Below the pieces are notes generated by a model. That model saw only the letters and a program-made list of their open reading frames with translations, was not told the origin of the DNA and did not search any database. From positions 372,001-436,000 of the forward strand of contig OZ251233.1 of NCBI GenBank assembly GCA_965240325.2: 64,000 nt of DNA. The letters are read 5' to 3'. Origin of the DNA: Rebecca billardiae RCC1528 (taxonomy: Eukaryota > Haptophyta). The translations under genes and the position numbers were made by a program. Below, in pieces: positions 42,701 to 53,690 of the stretch; within the stretch, counting starts at the first letter, position 1; each line of letters starts with the position of its first letter.

Positions 42701-45700
42701 GCCCGATCAGACGCGGAGCGCGCGGCGGCGCGCGGCGCGGCGGAGGCGGCGGTGAGCGCGCTCGGGCCGTTCCTCCTCCCGCCGGCCGACGCGGACCACG
42801 CGCCCGCCGGCGGCGGCGGCCGCGCCGCGCTGTTCCGGCAGCGCCGCGTGGCCGGCGCCGCGGCGGACGCGTCGGGCGCGGGCGGCACGCTCCACTACGC
42901 GCCGGCGCTGAGCGCGGCCGAGCGGCTGCGCGCGGAGGCGGCGCACGCGTTCGTGCTGGCGGAGGCGGCGCGCGCGGCGCAGCGCGTGGTCGCCGCCACC
43001 TCCGCCGCGCGCGCCGCGCACGAGGACGCGGCGCACGAGGCGCAGCTCTCCGCGCTCGCGCTGTCGCAGCTCTCGCCCGCGCGCCAGATCCAGCCGCCGC
43101 GCGCGCGCGCTGCACACGAGGCGTCGCCGTCTGAGACGGAGACGGGCGTGCTCGGTGCGCGCGCGGTGGAGGGCGGGGGTGCGAGGGGCGGCGCCGAGCT
43201 GCCCGCGCTCGGGGGCCGCGCGAAGCCCGCGCCCAGGCCTGAGCACGCCGCGCAGCCCACGCACAGCACCCACGGCCTCCCCCTCACCACCACGCTCTCG
43301 GGGCCGGCGGCGCGCGCCAAGCACGGCGGCGCTAAGCGCGGCGGCGCGCCGAGTGAGACGCGTGGCGGTGGCGGCGGCGCACCCGAGGGCGTCGCTGGCA
43401 CGCCGCCGCCCGCCGTGCCCGCCAGCATCCGCGCGCCCGACGACGAGCCGCCGGCCGCGCGGCGCGCGGCGGGCGCGGCTCTCGGCCTGCGCGCGCACGA
43501 CTCGCCGGCAGCGGGCGGCACCTCACAGGCGGATGACGACGAGGAGGAGGAGGAGGTGGGCATTGATGGGCGGTTTGCAAACGCGCGCTCGCCGGCCGTC
43601 CTGCGCGGGCGGCTGCACGGCGCCGAGTCGGCGGAGGCCGACCTGGACGGCGAGATGGCGTCTCCCGAGCCCGCGTCGCAGCGGGAGGGGGTCGTCGCCT
43701 TCGCGCCGTCCGCCACCGTGCCGACGGGCGCGGCTGGCGCTGAGCGCTCGCCGCCGCGCGTGCCAGCGCCGGCCGCCGACGCCGACGCGGCCGCCGAGCC
43801 CGACGCCGCCGACGACGACATGGGCTCGGACGCGGGGCCCGCGCTCGAGCCGCACGCGCGCGATGCGGACGACTACGACCCGCTCGCGAGCGCGCAGCAC
43901 GGCGCGGGCGCGGCGCCAGCGGCTGCCGCAGCGGACGGCGCGGGCGAGGCGAGCGCGCGCGTGCACGCGCACGCGCCCAGCGGCGCGCCCGGCGCCGCAG
44001 CACTCGGCGCGCCCCACGACGCGGAGGACGAGGAGGACGAGCTCGCGCCGTTCGCCGCGATCGAGCAGGGCACGCCCACCGTCGGCCGTGACGCGCGCGG
44101 CGAGTTCGTCGGCACGCAGTCGATGCGGTGGAAGCGGCCGCCCGCCGAAGCCGAGGACTCGGCCGGCGGCGAGGCCTCGCCGTTCGGCTTCGCCAGCGAC
44201 ATCTTCGACTCGCCCACCAAGCTCGGCCGCTCGCGCTCGTCCAACTCGGCGTCGGTGCGCGGCTCGGCGGACTCGCCGCTGCCGCCCGCCATGCGGCTGC
44301 CGCCGCCGCCGGACGCGGCGTCCTTCTTCGACGAGGACGACGAGCGCGCGACCGCCGAGCGGCGCGCGGCGGACGCGGCGGCGGATGCGCACGCGTTCGA
44401 GCTCGGCCTGCTCTCCGACCTCGCCTTCGCGCAGATGCAGCCGCCGCAGCCGGCGGACGCGCACGGCGGCGCCGAGCTGCTCGATGAGCACGGCCAGCCG
44501 CTCGTGCCGGCCGAGGACGGCATGGGCGGGCTGAGCGAGGACGAGCTGCGCGCCGCGCTCTACTACCTGGGCGGGGCGGCCGCGTACATCCAGGCGCACG
44601 CGCGCGGGATGGTCGACCGGCGGCGCGTGGCGGCGCACGTGGCGGCGGCGCGCCGAGGGCCGCGGCGCGAGGATGCGCCAAGCCCTGCCGCGCCCGCGCC
44701 CGACGCCAAGCCCGACACCGCGGCAGGTGTGCCCGCTGCGGACGTCGGTGCCGCCGCACACGCAGAGGGTGCGCCTGCCGCCGCGCCCGCGGACGCACTC
44801 GCGGCGGGCGCTGCCGACGAGGGAGCGCACACCGCCGCCGCACCGGCTGTCGGAGCCGGAGCGAGCAAGGGCGGCTCGGACGACGCGCCGTGGCGCGCGG
44901 ATGGGGCGGCCGCCGCGCCCGCGGATGCGGAGCTGGCCGGTATGGCGGACGACTTGCAGCAGCAGGCGGCTCGCATCCAAGCAGCAGCGCGCGGGCGGCA
45001 GACGCGGCGAGCACTTGCCGGCGACGCCGACGACGCGGCCGCCGCGCCCGCGGATGCGGAGCTGGCCGGTATGGCGGACGACTTGCAGCAGCAGGCGGCT
45101 CGCATCCAAGCAGCAGCGCGCGGGCGGCAGACGCGGCGAGCACTCGCCGGCGGTGCTGACGACGCGGCTGACGCGGCCGCCGCGCCCGCGGATGCGGAGC
45201 TGGCCGGTATGGCGGACGACTTGCAGCAGCAGGCGGCTCGCATCCAAGCAGCAGCGCGCGGCCGGCAGACGCGGCGAGCACTCGCCGACGGTTCTGACGA
45301 CGCGGCAGACGCGGCCGCCGCGCCCGCGGATGCGGAGCTGGCCGGTATGGCGGACGACTTGCAGCAGCAGGCGGCTCGCATCCAGGCAGCAGCGCGCGGG
45401 CGGCAGACGCGGCGAGCACTCGCGGACGGTGCTGACGACGCGGCCGACGCGGCAGATGCGCCCGCGGATGCGGAGCTGGCCGGTATGGCGGACGACTTGC
45501 AGCAGCAGGCGGCTCGCATCCAAGCAGCAGCGCGCGGGCGGCAGACGCGGCGAGCACTCGCCGGCGGTGCTGACGACGCGGCTGACGCAGCCGCCGCGCC
45601 CGCGGATGCGGAGCTGGCCGGTATGGCGGACGACTTGCAGCAGCAGGCGGCTCGCATCCAAGCAGCAGCGCGCGGGCGGCAGACGCGGCGAGCACTCGCC

Positions 45701-48700
45701 GACGGTTCTGACGACGCGGCCGCCGCGCCCGCGGATGCGGAGCTGGCCGGTATGGCGGACGACTTGCAGCAGCAGGCGGCTCGCATCCAAGCAGCAGCGC
45801 GCGGGCGGCAGACGCGGCGAGCACTCGCCGGCGGTGCTGACGACGCGGCTGACGCGGCCGCCGCGCCCGCGGATGCGGAGCTGGCCGGTATGGCGGACGA
45901 CTTGCAGCAGCAGGCGGCTCGCATCCAAGCAGCAGCGCGCGGGCGGCAGACGCGGCGAGCACTCGCCGGCGGTGCTGACGACGCGGCTGACGCGGCCGCC
46001 GCGCCCGCGGATGCGGAGCTGGCCGGTATGGCGGACGACTTGCAGCAGCAGGCGGCTCGCATCCAAGCAGCAGCGCGCGGCCGGCAGACGCGGCGAGCAC
46101 TCGCCGGCGGTGCTGACGACGCGGCAGACGCGGCCGCCGCGCCCGCGGATGCGGAGCTGGCCGGTATGGCGGACGACTTGCAGCAGCAGGCGGCTCGCAT
46201 CCAGGCAGCAGCGCGCGGGCGGCAGACGCGGCGAGCACTCGCTGACGGTGCCGACGACGCGGCTGACGCGCCCGCGGATGCGGAGCTGGCCGGTATGGCG
46301 GACGACTTGCAGCAGCAGGCGGCTCGCATCCAAGCAGCAGCGCGCGGGCGGCAGACGCGGCGAGCACTCGCCGGCGAAGCCGACAACGCGGCTGACGCGG
46401 CCGCCGCGCCCGCGGATGCGGAGCTGGCCGGTATGGCGGACGACTTGCAGCAGCAGGCGGCTCGCATCCAAGCAGCAGCGCGCGGGCGGCAGACGCGGCG
46501 AGCACTCGCCGGCGGTGCTGACGACGCGGCTGACGCGGCCGCCGCGCCCGCGGATGCGGAGCTGGCCGGTATGGCGGACGACTTGCAGCAGCAGGCGGCT
46601 CGCATCCAAGCAGCAGCGCGCGGGCGGCAGACGCGGCGAGCACTCGCCGGCGGTGCTGACGACGCGGCTGACGCGGCCGCCGCGCCCGCGGATGCGGAGC
46701 TGGCCGGTATGGCGGACGACTTGCAGCAGCAGGCGGCTCGCATCCAAGCAGCAGCGCGCGGCCGGCAGACGCGGCGAGCACTCGCCGGCGGTGCTGACGA
46801 CGCGGCAGACGCGGCCGCCGCGCCCGCGGATGCGGAGCTGGCCGGTATGGCGGACGACTTGCAGCAGCAGGCGGCTCGCATCCAGGCAGCAGCGCGCGGG
46901 CGGCAGACGCGGCGAGCACTCGCTGACGGTGCCGACGACGCGGCTGACGCGCCCGCGGATGCAGAGCTGGCCGGTATGGCGGACGACTTGCAGCAGCAGG
47001 CGGCTCGCATCCAAGCAGCAGCGCGCGGGCGGCAGACGCGGCGAGCACTCGCCGGCGAAGCCGACAACGCGGCTGACGCGGCCGCCGCGCCCGCGGATGC
47101 GGAGCTGGCCGGTATGGCGGACGACTTGCAGCAGCAGGCGGCTCGCATCCAGGCAGCAGCGCGCGGGCGGCAGACGCGGCGAGCACTCGCTGACGGTGCT
47201 GACGACGCGGCCGACGCGGCAGATGCGCCCGCGGATGCGGAGCTGGCCGGTATGGCGGACGACTTGCAGCAGCAGGCGGCTCGCATCCAAGCAGCAGCGC
47301 GCGGGCGGCAGACGCGGCGAGCACTCGCTGACGGTGCTGACGACGCGGCCGACGCGGCAGATGCGCCCGCGGATGCGGAGCTGGCCGGTATGGCGGACGA
47401 CTTGCAGCAGCAGGCGGCTCGCATCCAAGCAGCAGCGCGGGGGCGGCAGACGCGGCGAGCACTCGCCGGCGGTGCTGACGACGCGGCTGACGCAGCCGCC
47501 GCGCCCGCGGATGCGGAGCTGGCCGGTATGGCGGACGACTTGCAGCAGCAGGCGGCTCGCATCCAGGCAGCAGCGCGCGGGCGGCAGACGCGGCGAGCAC
47601 TCGCTGACGGTGCCGACGACGCGGCTGACGCGCCCGCGGATGCAGAGCTGGCCGGTATGGCGGACGACTTGCAGCAGCAGGCGGCTCGCATCCAGGCAGC
47701 AGCGCGCGGGCGGCAGACGCGGCGAGCACTCGCTGACGGTGCCGACGACGCGGCTGACGCGCCCGCGGATGCAGAGCTGGCCGGTATGGCGGACGACTTG
47801 CAGCAGCAGGCGGCTCGCATCCAGGCAGCAGCGCGCGGGCGGCAGACGCGGCGAGCACTCGCGGACGGTGCTGACGACGCGGCCGACGCGGCAGATGCGC
47901 CCGCGGATGCGGAGCTGGCCGGTATGGCGGACGACTTGCAGCAGCAGGCGGCTCGCATCCAGGCAGCAGCGCGCGGGCGGCAGACGCGGCGAGCACTCGC
48001 TGACGGTGCCGACGACGCGGCTGACGCGCCCGCGGATGCAGAGCTGGCCGGTATGGCGGACGACTTGCAGCAGCAGGCGGCTCGCATCCAAGCAGCAGCG
48101 CGGGGGCGGCAGACGCGGCGAGCACTCGCCGGCGGTGCTGACGACGCGGCTGACGCAGCCGCCGCGCCCGCGGATGCGGAGCTGGCCGGTATGGCGGACG
48201 ACTTGCAGCAGCAGGCGGCTCGCATCCAGGCAGCAGCGCGCGGGCGGCAGACGCGGCGAGCACTCGCTGACGGTGCCGACGACGCGGCTGACGCGCCCGC
48301 GGATGCAGAGCTGGCCGGTATGGCGGACGACTTGCAGCAGCAGGCGGCTCGCATCCAGGCAGCAGCGCGCGGGCGGCAGACGCGGCGAGCACTCGCTGAC
48401 GGTGCTGACGACGCGGCCGACGCGGCAGATGCGCCCGCGGATGCGGAGCTGGCCGGTATGGCGGACGACTTGCAGCAGCAGGCGGCTCGCATCCAGGCAG
48501 CAGCGCGCGGGCGGCAGACGCGGCGAGCACTCGCTGACGGTTCTGACGACGCGGCCGCCGCGCCCGCGGATGCAGAGCTGGCCGGTATGGCGGACGACTT
48601 GCAGCAGCAGGCGGCTCGCATCCAGGCAGCAGCGCGCGGGCGGCAGACGCGGCGAGCACTCGCCGGCGGTGCTGACGACGCGGCTGACGCGGCCGCCGCG

Positions 48701-51700
48701 CCCGCGGATGCGGAGCTGGCCGGTATGGCGGACGACTTGCAGCAGCAGGCGGCTCGCATCCAGGCAGCAGCGCGCGGGCGGCAGACGCGGCGAGCACTCG
48801 CGGACGGCGCGGCCGACGCGGCCGCCGCGCCCGCGGATGCGGAGCTGGCCGGTATGGCGGACGACTTGCAGCAGCAGGCGGCTCGCATCCAAGCAGCAGC
48901 GCGCGGGCGGCAGACGCGGCGAGCACTCGCCGGCGAAGCCGACAACGCGGCTGACGCGGCCGCCGCGCCCGCGGATGCGGAGCTGGCCGGTATGGCGGAC
49001 GACTTGCAGCAGCAGGCGGCTCGCATCCAGGCAGCAGCGCGCGGGCGGCAGACGCGGCGAGCACTCGCGGACGGTGCTGACGACGCGGCCGACGCGGCCG
49101 ACGCGCCCGCGGATGCGGAGCTTGCCGGTATGGCGGACGACTTGCAGCAGCAGGCGGCTCGCATCCAAGCAGCAGCGCGCGGGCGGCAGACGCGGCGAGC
49201 ACTCGCCGGCGAAGCCGACAACGCGGCTGACGCGGCCGCCGCGCCCGCGGATGCGGAGCTGGCCGGTATGGCGGACGACTTGCAGCAGCAGGCGGCTCGC
49301 ATCCAAGCAGCAGCGCGCGGGCGGCAGACGCGGCGAGCACTCGCCGGCGGTGCTGACGACGCGGCTGACGCAGCCGCCGCGCCCGCGGATGCGGAGCTGG
49401 CCGGTATGGCGGACGACTTGCAGCAGCAGGCGGCTCGCATCCAAGCAGCAGTGCGCGGGCGGCAGACGCGGCGAGCACTCGCCGACGGTTCTGACGACGC
49501 GGCCGCCGCGCCCGCGGATGCGGAGCTGGCCGGTATGGCGGACGACTTGCAGCAGCAAGCGGCTCGCATCCAAGCAGCAGCGCGCGGGCGGCAGACGCGG
49601 CGAGCACTCGCCGGCGGTGCTGACGACGCGGCTGACGCAGCCGCCGCGCCCGCGGATGCGGAGCTTGCCGGTATGGCGGACGACTTGCAGCAGCAGGCGG
49701 CTCGCATCCAAGCAGCAGCGCGCGGGCGGCAGACGCGGCGAGCACTCGCCGACGGTTCTGACGACGCGGCCGCCGCGCCCGCGGATGCGGAGCTGGCCGG
49801 TATGGCGGACGACTTGCAGCAGCAAGCGGCTCGCATCCAAGCAGCAGCGCGCGGGCGGCAGACGCGGCGAGCACTCGCCGGCGGTGCTGACGACGCGGCT
49901 GACGCAGCCGCCGCGCCCGCGGATGCGGAGCTTGCCGGTATGGCGGACGACTTGCAGCAGCAGGCGGCTCGCATCCAAGCAGCAGCGCGCGGGCGGCAGA
50001 CGCGGCGAGCACTCGCCGGCGGTGCTGACGACGCGGCTGACGCAGCCGCCGCGCCCGCGGATGCGGAGCTGGCCGGTATGGCGGACGACTTGCAGCAGCA
50101 AGCGGCTCGCATCCAAGCAGCAGCGCGCGGGCGGCAGACGCGGCGAGCACTCGCCGGCGGTGCTGACGACGCGGCTGACGCAGCCGCCGCGCCCGCGGAT
50201 GCGGAGCTTGCCGGTATGGCGGACGACTTGCAGCAGCAGGCGGCTCGCATCCAAGCAGCAGCGCGCGGGCGGCAGACGCGGCGAGCACTCGCCGGCGGTG
50301 CTGACGACGCGGCTGACGCAGCCGCCGCGCCCGCGGATGCGGAGCTGGCCGGTATGGCGGACGACTTGCAGCAGCAGGCGGCTCGCATCCAAGCAGCAGT
50401 GCGCGGGCGGCAGACGCGGCGAGCACTCGCCGACGGTTCTGACGACGCGGCCGCCGCGCCCGCGGATGCGGAGCTGGCCGGTATGGCGGACGACTTGCAG
50501 CAGCAAGCGGCTCGCATCCAAGCAGCAGCGCGCGGGCGGCAGACGCGGCGAGCACTCGCCGGCGGTGCTGACGACGCGGCTGACGCAGCCGCCGCGCCCG
50601 CGGATGCGGAGCTTGCCGGTATGGCGGACGACTTGCAGCAGCAGGCGGCTCGCATCCAAGCAGCAGCGCGCGGGCGGCAGACGCGGCGAGCACTCGCCGA
50701 CGGTTCTGACGACGCGGCCGCCGCGCCCGCGGATGCGGAGCTGGCCGGTATGGCGGACGACTTGCAGCAGCAAGCGGCTCGCATCCAAGCAGCAGCGCGC
50801 GGGCGGCAGACGCGGCGAGCACTCGCCGGCGGTGCTGACGACGCGGCTGACGCAGCCGCCGCGCCCGCGGATGCGGAGCTTGCCGGTATGGCGGACGACT
50901 TGCAGCAGCAGGCGGCTCGCATCCAAGCAGCAGCGCGCGGGCGGCAGACGCGGCGAGCACTCGCCGGCGGTGCTGACGACGCGGCTGACGCAGCCGCCGC
51001 GCCCGCGGATGCGGAGCTGGCCGGTATGGCGGACGACTTGCAGCAGCAAGCGGCTCGCATCCAAGCAGCAGCGCGCGGGCGGCAGACGCGGCGAGCACTC
51101 GCCGGCGGTGCTGACGACGCGGCTGACGCAGCCGCCGCGCCCGCGGATGCGGAGCTTGCCGGTATGGCGGACGACTTGCAGCAGCAGGCGGCTCGCATCC
51201 AAGCAGCAGCGCGCGGGCGGCAGACGCGGCGAGCACTCGCCGGCGGTGCTGACGACGCGGCTGACGCAGCCGCCGCGCCCGCGGATGCGGAGCTGGCCGG
51301 TATGGCGGACGACTTGCAGCAGCAGGCGGCTCGCATCCAAGCAGCAGTGCGCGGGCGGCAGACGCGGCGAGCACTCGCCGACGGTTCTGACGACGCGGCC
51401 GCCGCGCCCGCGGATGCGGAGCTGGCCGGTATGGCGGACGACTTGCAGCAGCAAGCGGCTCGCATCCAAGCAGCAGCGCGCGGGCGGCAGACGCGGCGAG
51501 CACTCGCCGGCGGTGCTGACGACGCGGCTGACGCAGCCGCCGCGCCCGCGGATGCGGAGCTGGCCGGTATGGCGGACGACTTGCAGCAGCAGGCGGCTCG
51601 CATCCAAGCAGCAGCGCGCGGGCGGCAGACGCGGCGAGCACTCGCCGGCGGTGCTGACGACGCGGCTGACGCAGCCGCCGCGCCCGCGGATGCGGAGCTG

Positions 51701-53512
51701 GCCGGTATGGCGGACGACTTGCAGCAGCAGGCGGCTCGCATCCAAGCAGCAGCGCGCGGGCGGCAGACGCGGCGAGCACTCGCCGGCGGTGCTGACGACG
51801 CGGCTGACGCAGCCGCCGCGCCCGCGGATGCGGAGCTGGCCGGTATGGCGGACGACTTGCAGCAGCAGGCGGCTCGCATCCAAGCAGCAGCGCGCGGGCG
51901 GCAGACGCGGCGAGCACTCGCCGGCGGTGCTGACGACGCGGCTGACGCAGCCGCCGCGCCCGCGGATGCGGAGCTGGCCGGTATGGCGGACGACTTGCAG
52001 CAGCAGGCGGCTCGCATCCAGGCAGCAGCGCGCGGGCGGCAGACGCGGCGAGCACTCGCCGACGGTTCTGACGACGCGGCCGCCGCGCCCGCGGATGCGG
52101 AGCTGGCCGGTATGGCGGACGACTTGCAGCAGCAGGCGGCTCGCATCCAAGCAGCAGCGCGCGGGCGGCAGACGCGGCGAGCACTCGCCGGCGGTGCTGA
52201 CGACGCGGCTGACGCAGCCGCCGCGCCCGCGGATGCGGAGCTGGCCGGTATGGCGGACGACTTGCAGCAGCAGGCGGCTCGCATCCAAGCAGCAGCGCGC
52301 GGGCGGCAGACGCGGCGAGCACTCGCCGGCGGTGCTGACGACGCGGCTGACGCAGCCGCCGCGCCCGCGGATGCGGAGCTGGCCGGTATGGCGGACGACT
52401 TGCAGCAGCAGGCGGCTCGCATCCAGGCAGCAGCGCGCGGGCGGCAGACGCGGCGAGCACTCGCCGACGGTGCTGACGACGCGGCCGCCGCGCCCGCGGA
52501 TGCGGAGCTGGCCGGTATGGCGGACGACTTGCAGCAGCAGGCGGCTCGCATCCAGGCAGCAGCGCGCGGGCGGCAGACGCGGCGAGCACTCGCCGGCGGT
52601 GCTGACGACGCGGCTGACGCAGCCGCCGCGCCTGCGGATGCGGAGCTGGCCGGTATGGCGGACGACTTGCAGCAGCAGGCGGCTCGCATCCAAGCAGCAG
52701 CGCGCGGGCGGCAGACGCGGCGAGCGCTCATGGGCCCCGGTGGTTCTGCTGCGGCTTCAGCACTGGGCGAGGAGGGCATTCGTTCTCCTGTTTTTGCAGC
52801 CGCCGCTGCGCCTGCCGTGCTCTCGGCGCCAGTGGATCTGTCCCTCGCGCTGGACTCAGCGCCCTCAGCAGACCCTCCGCCGGCGGTACCAGCCCCTGCC
52901 GCATCAGAGTCTACCCACGCGGATGCGCTCGAGGCTTCGCACTCGTCGCATGAGCACGCGGCTGGTGATGGAGGTGATGCGCCAGCGGAAGCTTCCGCTG
53001 ATGGTGGCATTGCTGGGCCTCCCGCGCACTCGGATCCGGTCGAGGCAGGCCCAGCTACGGCTGCCCCTGCGCCTGCAGGCTCGCCCGCCCACGAGGTGAC
53101 AGCGCTGGCTGAGGGCGGAGCAGCACACGCCCCCGAGGCGGCCCACGTCTCGGCATCCGCCACGCCAGCTGCTGCGGGTGACGCGGCGGAGGAGGGAGCA
53201 GGTAACTTCGAGAAGGTGCCGCCGCCACTACCTGTCTCTGCTGCTGCAGTTGACGGCAGTGCGGGCTTGGCCGAGCCCGCGCATGCAGACGATGCAGGCG
53301 CGGGCATCGCCCCCGAATCACCGCGACTCGCGCCACCTGCGGCTGCTGAGCACGGGGGAGTGTCGCCACAGCAGGCAGGCGATGGCAGCGGCGGCATCAC
53401 ATCGCCGCGAGGCGGCGCAGTTGCTGCCCCTGTGATGTTTGGAGACGAGCACCACGCTGGCATCGTGGACTCGAATGTCGATGGCAGCAGCCAAGGCCAG
53501 TCCCCCAGCTAG
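39709..53512 (+). CDS. Giant IQ-motif repeat protein, predicted calmodulin-binding
   Basis: Two exons, 39709-41065 and 41220-53512, joined in phase 1 (donor GTGCGC, acceptor CAG), give 4,549 residues; the second exon is 12.3 kb. The first 450 residues are Ala/Pro-rich and disordered. Residues about 455-1680 hold helical segments (VDEYGAAWAEQEARERAKKA, RARHVVTDFIDAEERLEALR, then a coiled-coil-like stretch) between disordered acidic parts, and one divergent IQ motif near 44590 (YIQAHARGMVDRRR). Residues about 1686-4289 are 58 tandem units of 43 or 46 residues, each with AARIQAAARGRQTRRAL, matching the IQ consensus IQxxxRGxxxR. A 260-residue acidic tail ends it. IQ motifs bind calmodulin or EF-hand light chains, so it may be a calcium-regulated or cytoskeletal scaffold. 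No motor, kinase or ASPM-type calponin-homology domain is seen. Confidence 0.88.
45728..47089 (+). repeat. Higher-order repeat, two copies of 681 bases
   Basis: Five units with linkers AGG, AGG, AGG, short ADG and AGE recur in the same order: 45728-46408 and 46409-47089. Copies differ by few bases, such as GATGCGGAG against GATGCAGAG in the unit after the short ADG linker. Confidence 0.85.
49382..51277 (+). repeat. Higher-order repeat, two copies of 948 bases
   Basis: A seven-unit block, marked by a rare Ala-to-Val change (GTG codon at 49451, 50399 and 51347), recurs at exactly 948 bases: 49382-50329 and 50330-51277. A third, truncated copy begins at 51278. The order of linkers and of silent variants (GAGCTT, CAGCAAGCG) is also kept. 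Confidence 0.9.
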
Positions 53513-53690
53513 GGGCGGCGGATGATCGGCGTCAATATTTATAAGTGATACCAGGCCGCCCGGCGATGCATCATCACGTTGGCGCCGCAGCTAAGACAAT
53601 CACATTTTCATCAGCATCATATATATATATATATGCGCATGGTACATATTCAGCGCCGGTCGCCTGGCGCAGCGTGATTGGATCAGTCGG
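53513..53690. other. Short intergenic region between convergent genes
   Basis: It contains a short TA microsatellite at about 53620-53634. The 3' ends of both genes must lie here. Confidence 0.5.

Larger units (their letters stand above)
44918..52729 (+). repeat. IQ-coding tandem array, 58 units of 129 or 138 bases
   Basis: Units begin with the codons for PADAELAGMADDLQQQAARI. There are 40 long units (138 bases), 17 short units (129 bases) and a last one of 99 bases, which adds up exactly to the 7,812-base span. Variation is confined mostly to the linker ([36 protein letters not shown] and similar) and to silent bases such as CAAGCG/CAGGCG. All units are multiples of three, so the frame never breaks. 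Confidence 0.97.

Noticed and set aside
43332-52693. Minus-strand open frames of about 3,000 residues across the IQ region
   Set aside because: They only mirror the plus-strand array; the products are Cys/Arg/Pro repeats without domains, while the plus frame has clear IQ motifs and non-repeat ends with helices.
44918-52729. Array considered as a CRISPR or centromeric satellite
   Set aside because: Units are whole codons in a long frame with conserved protein motifs and no spacers; the genome is eukaryotic.
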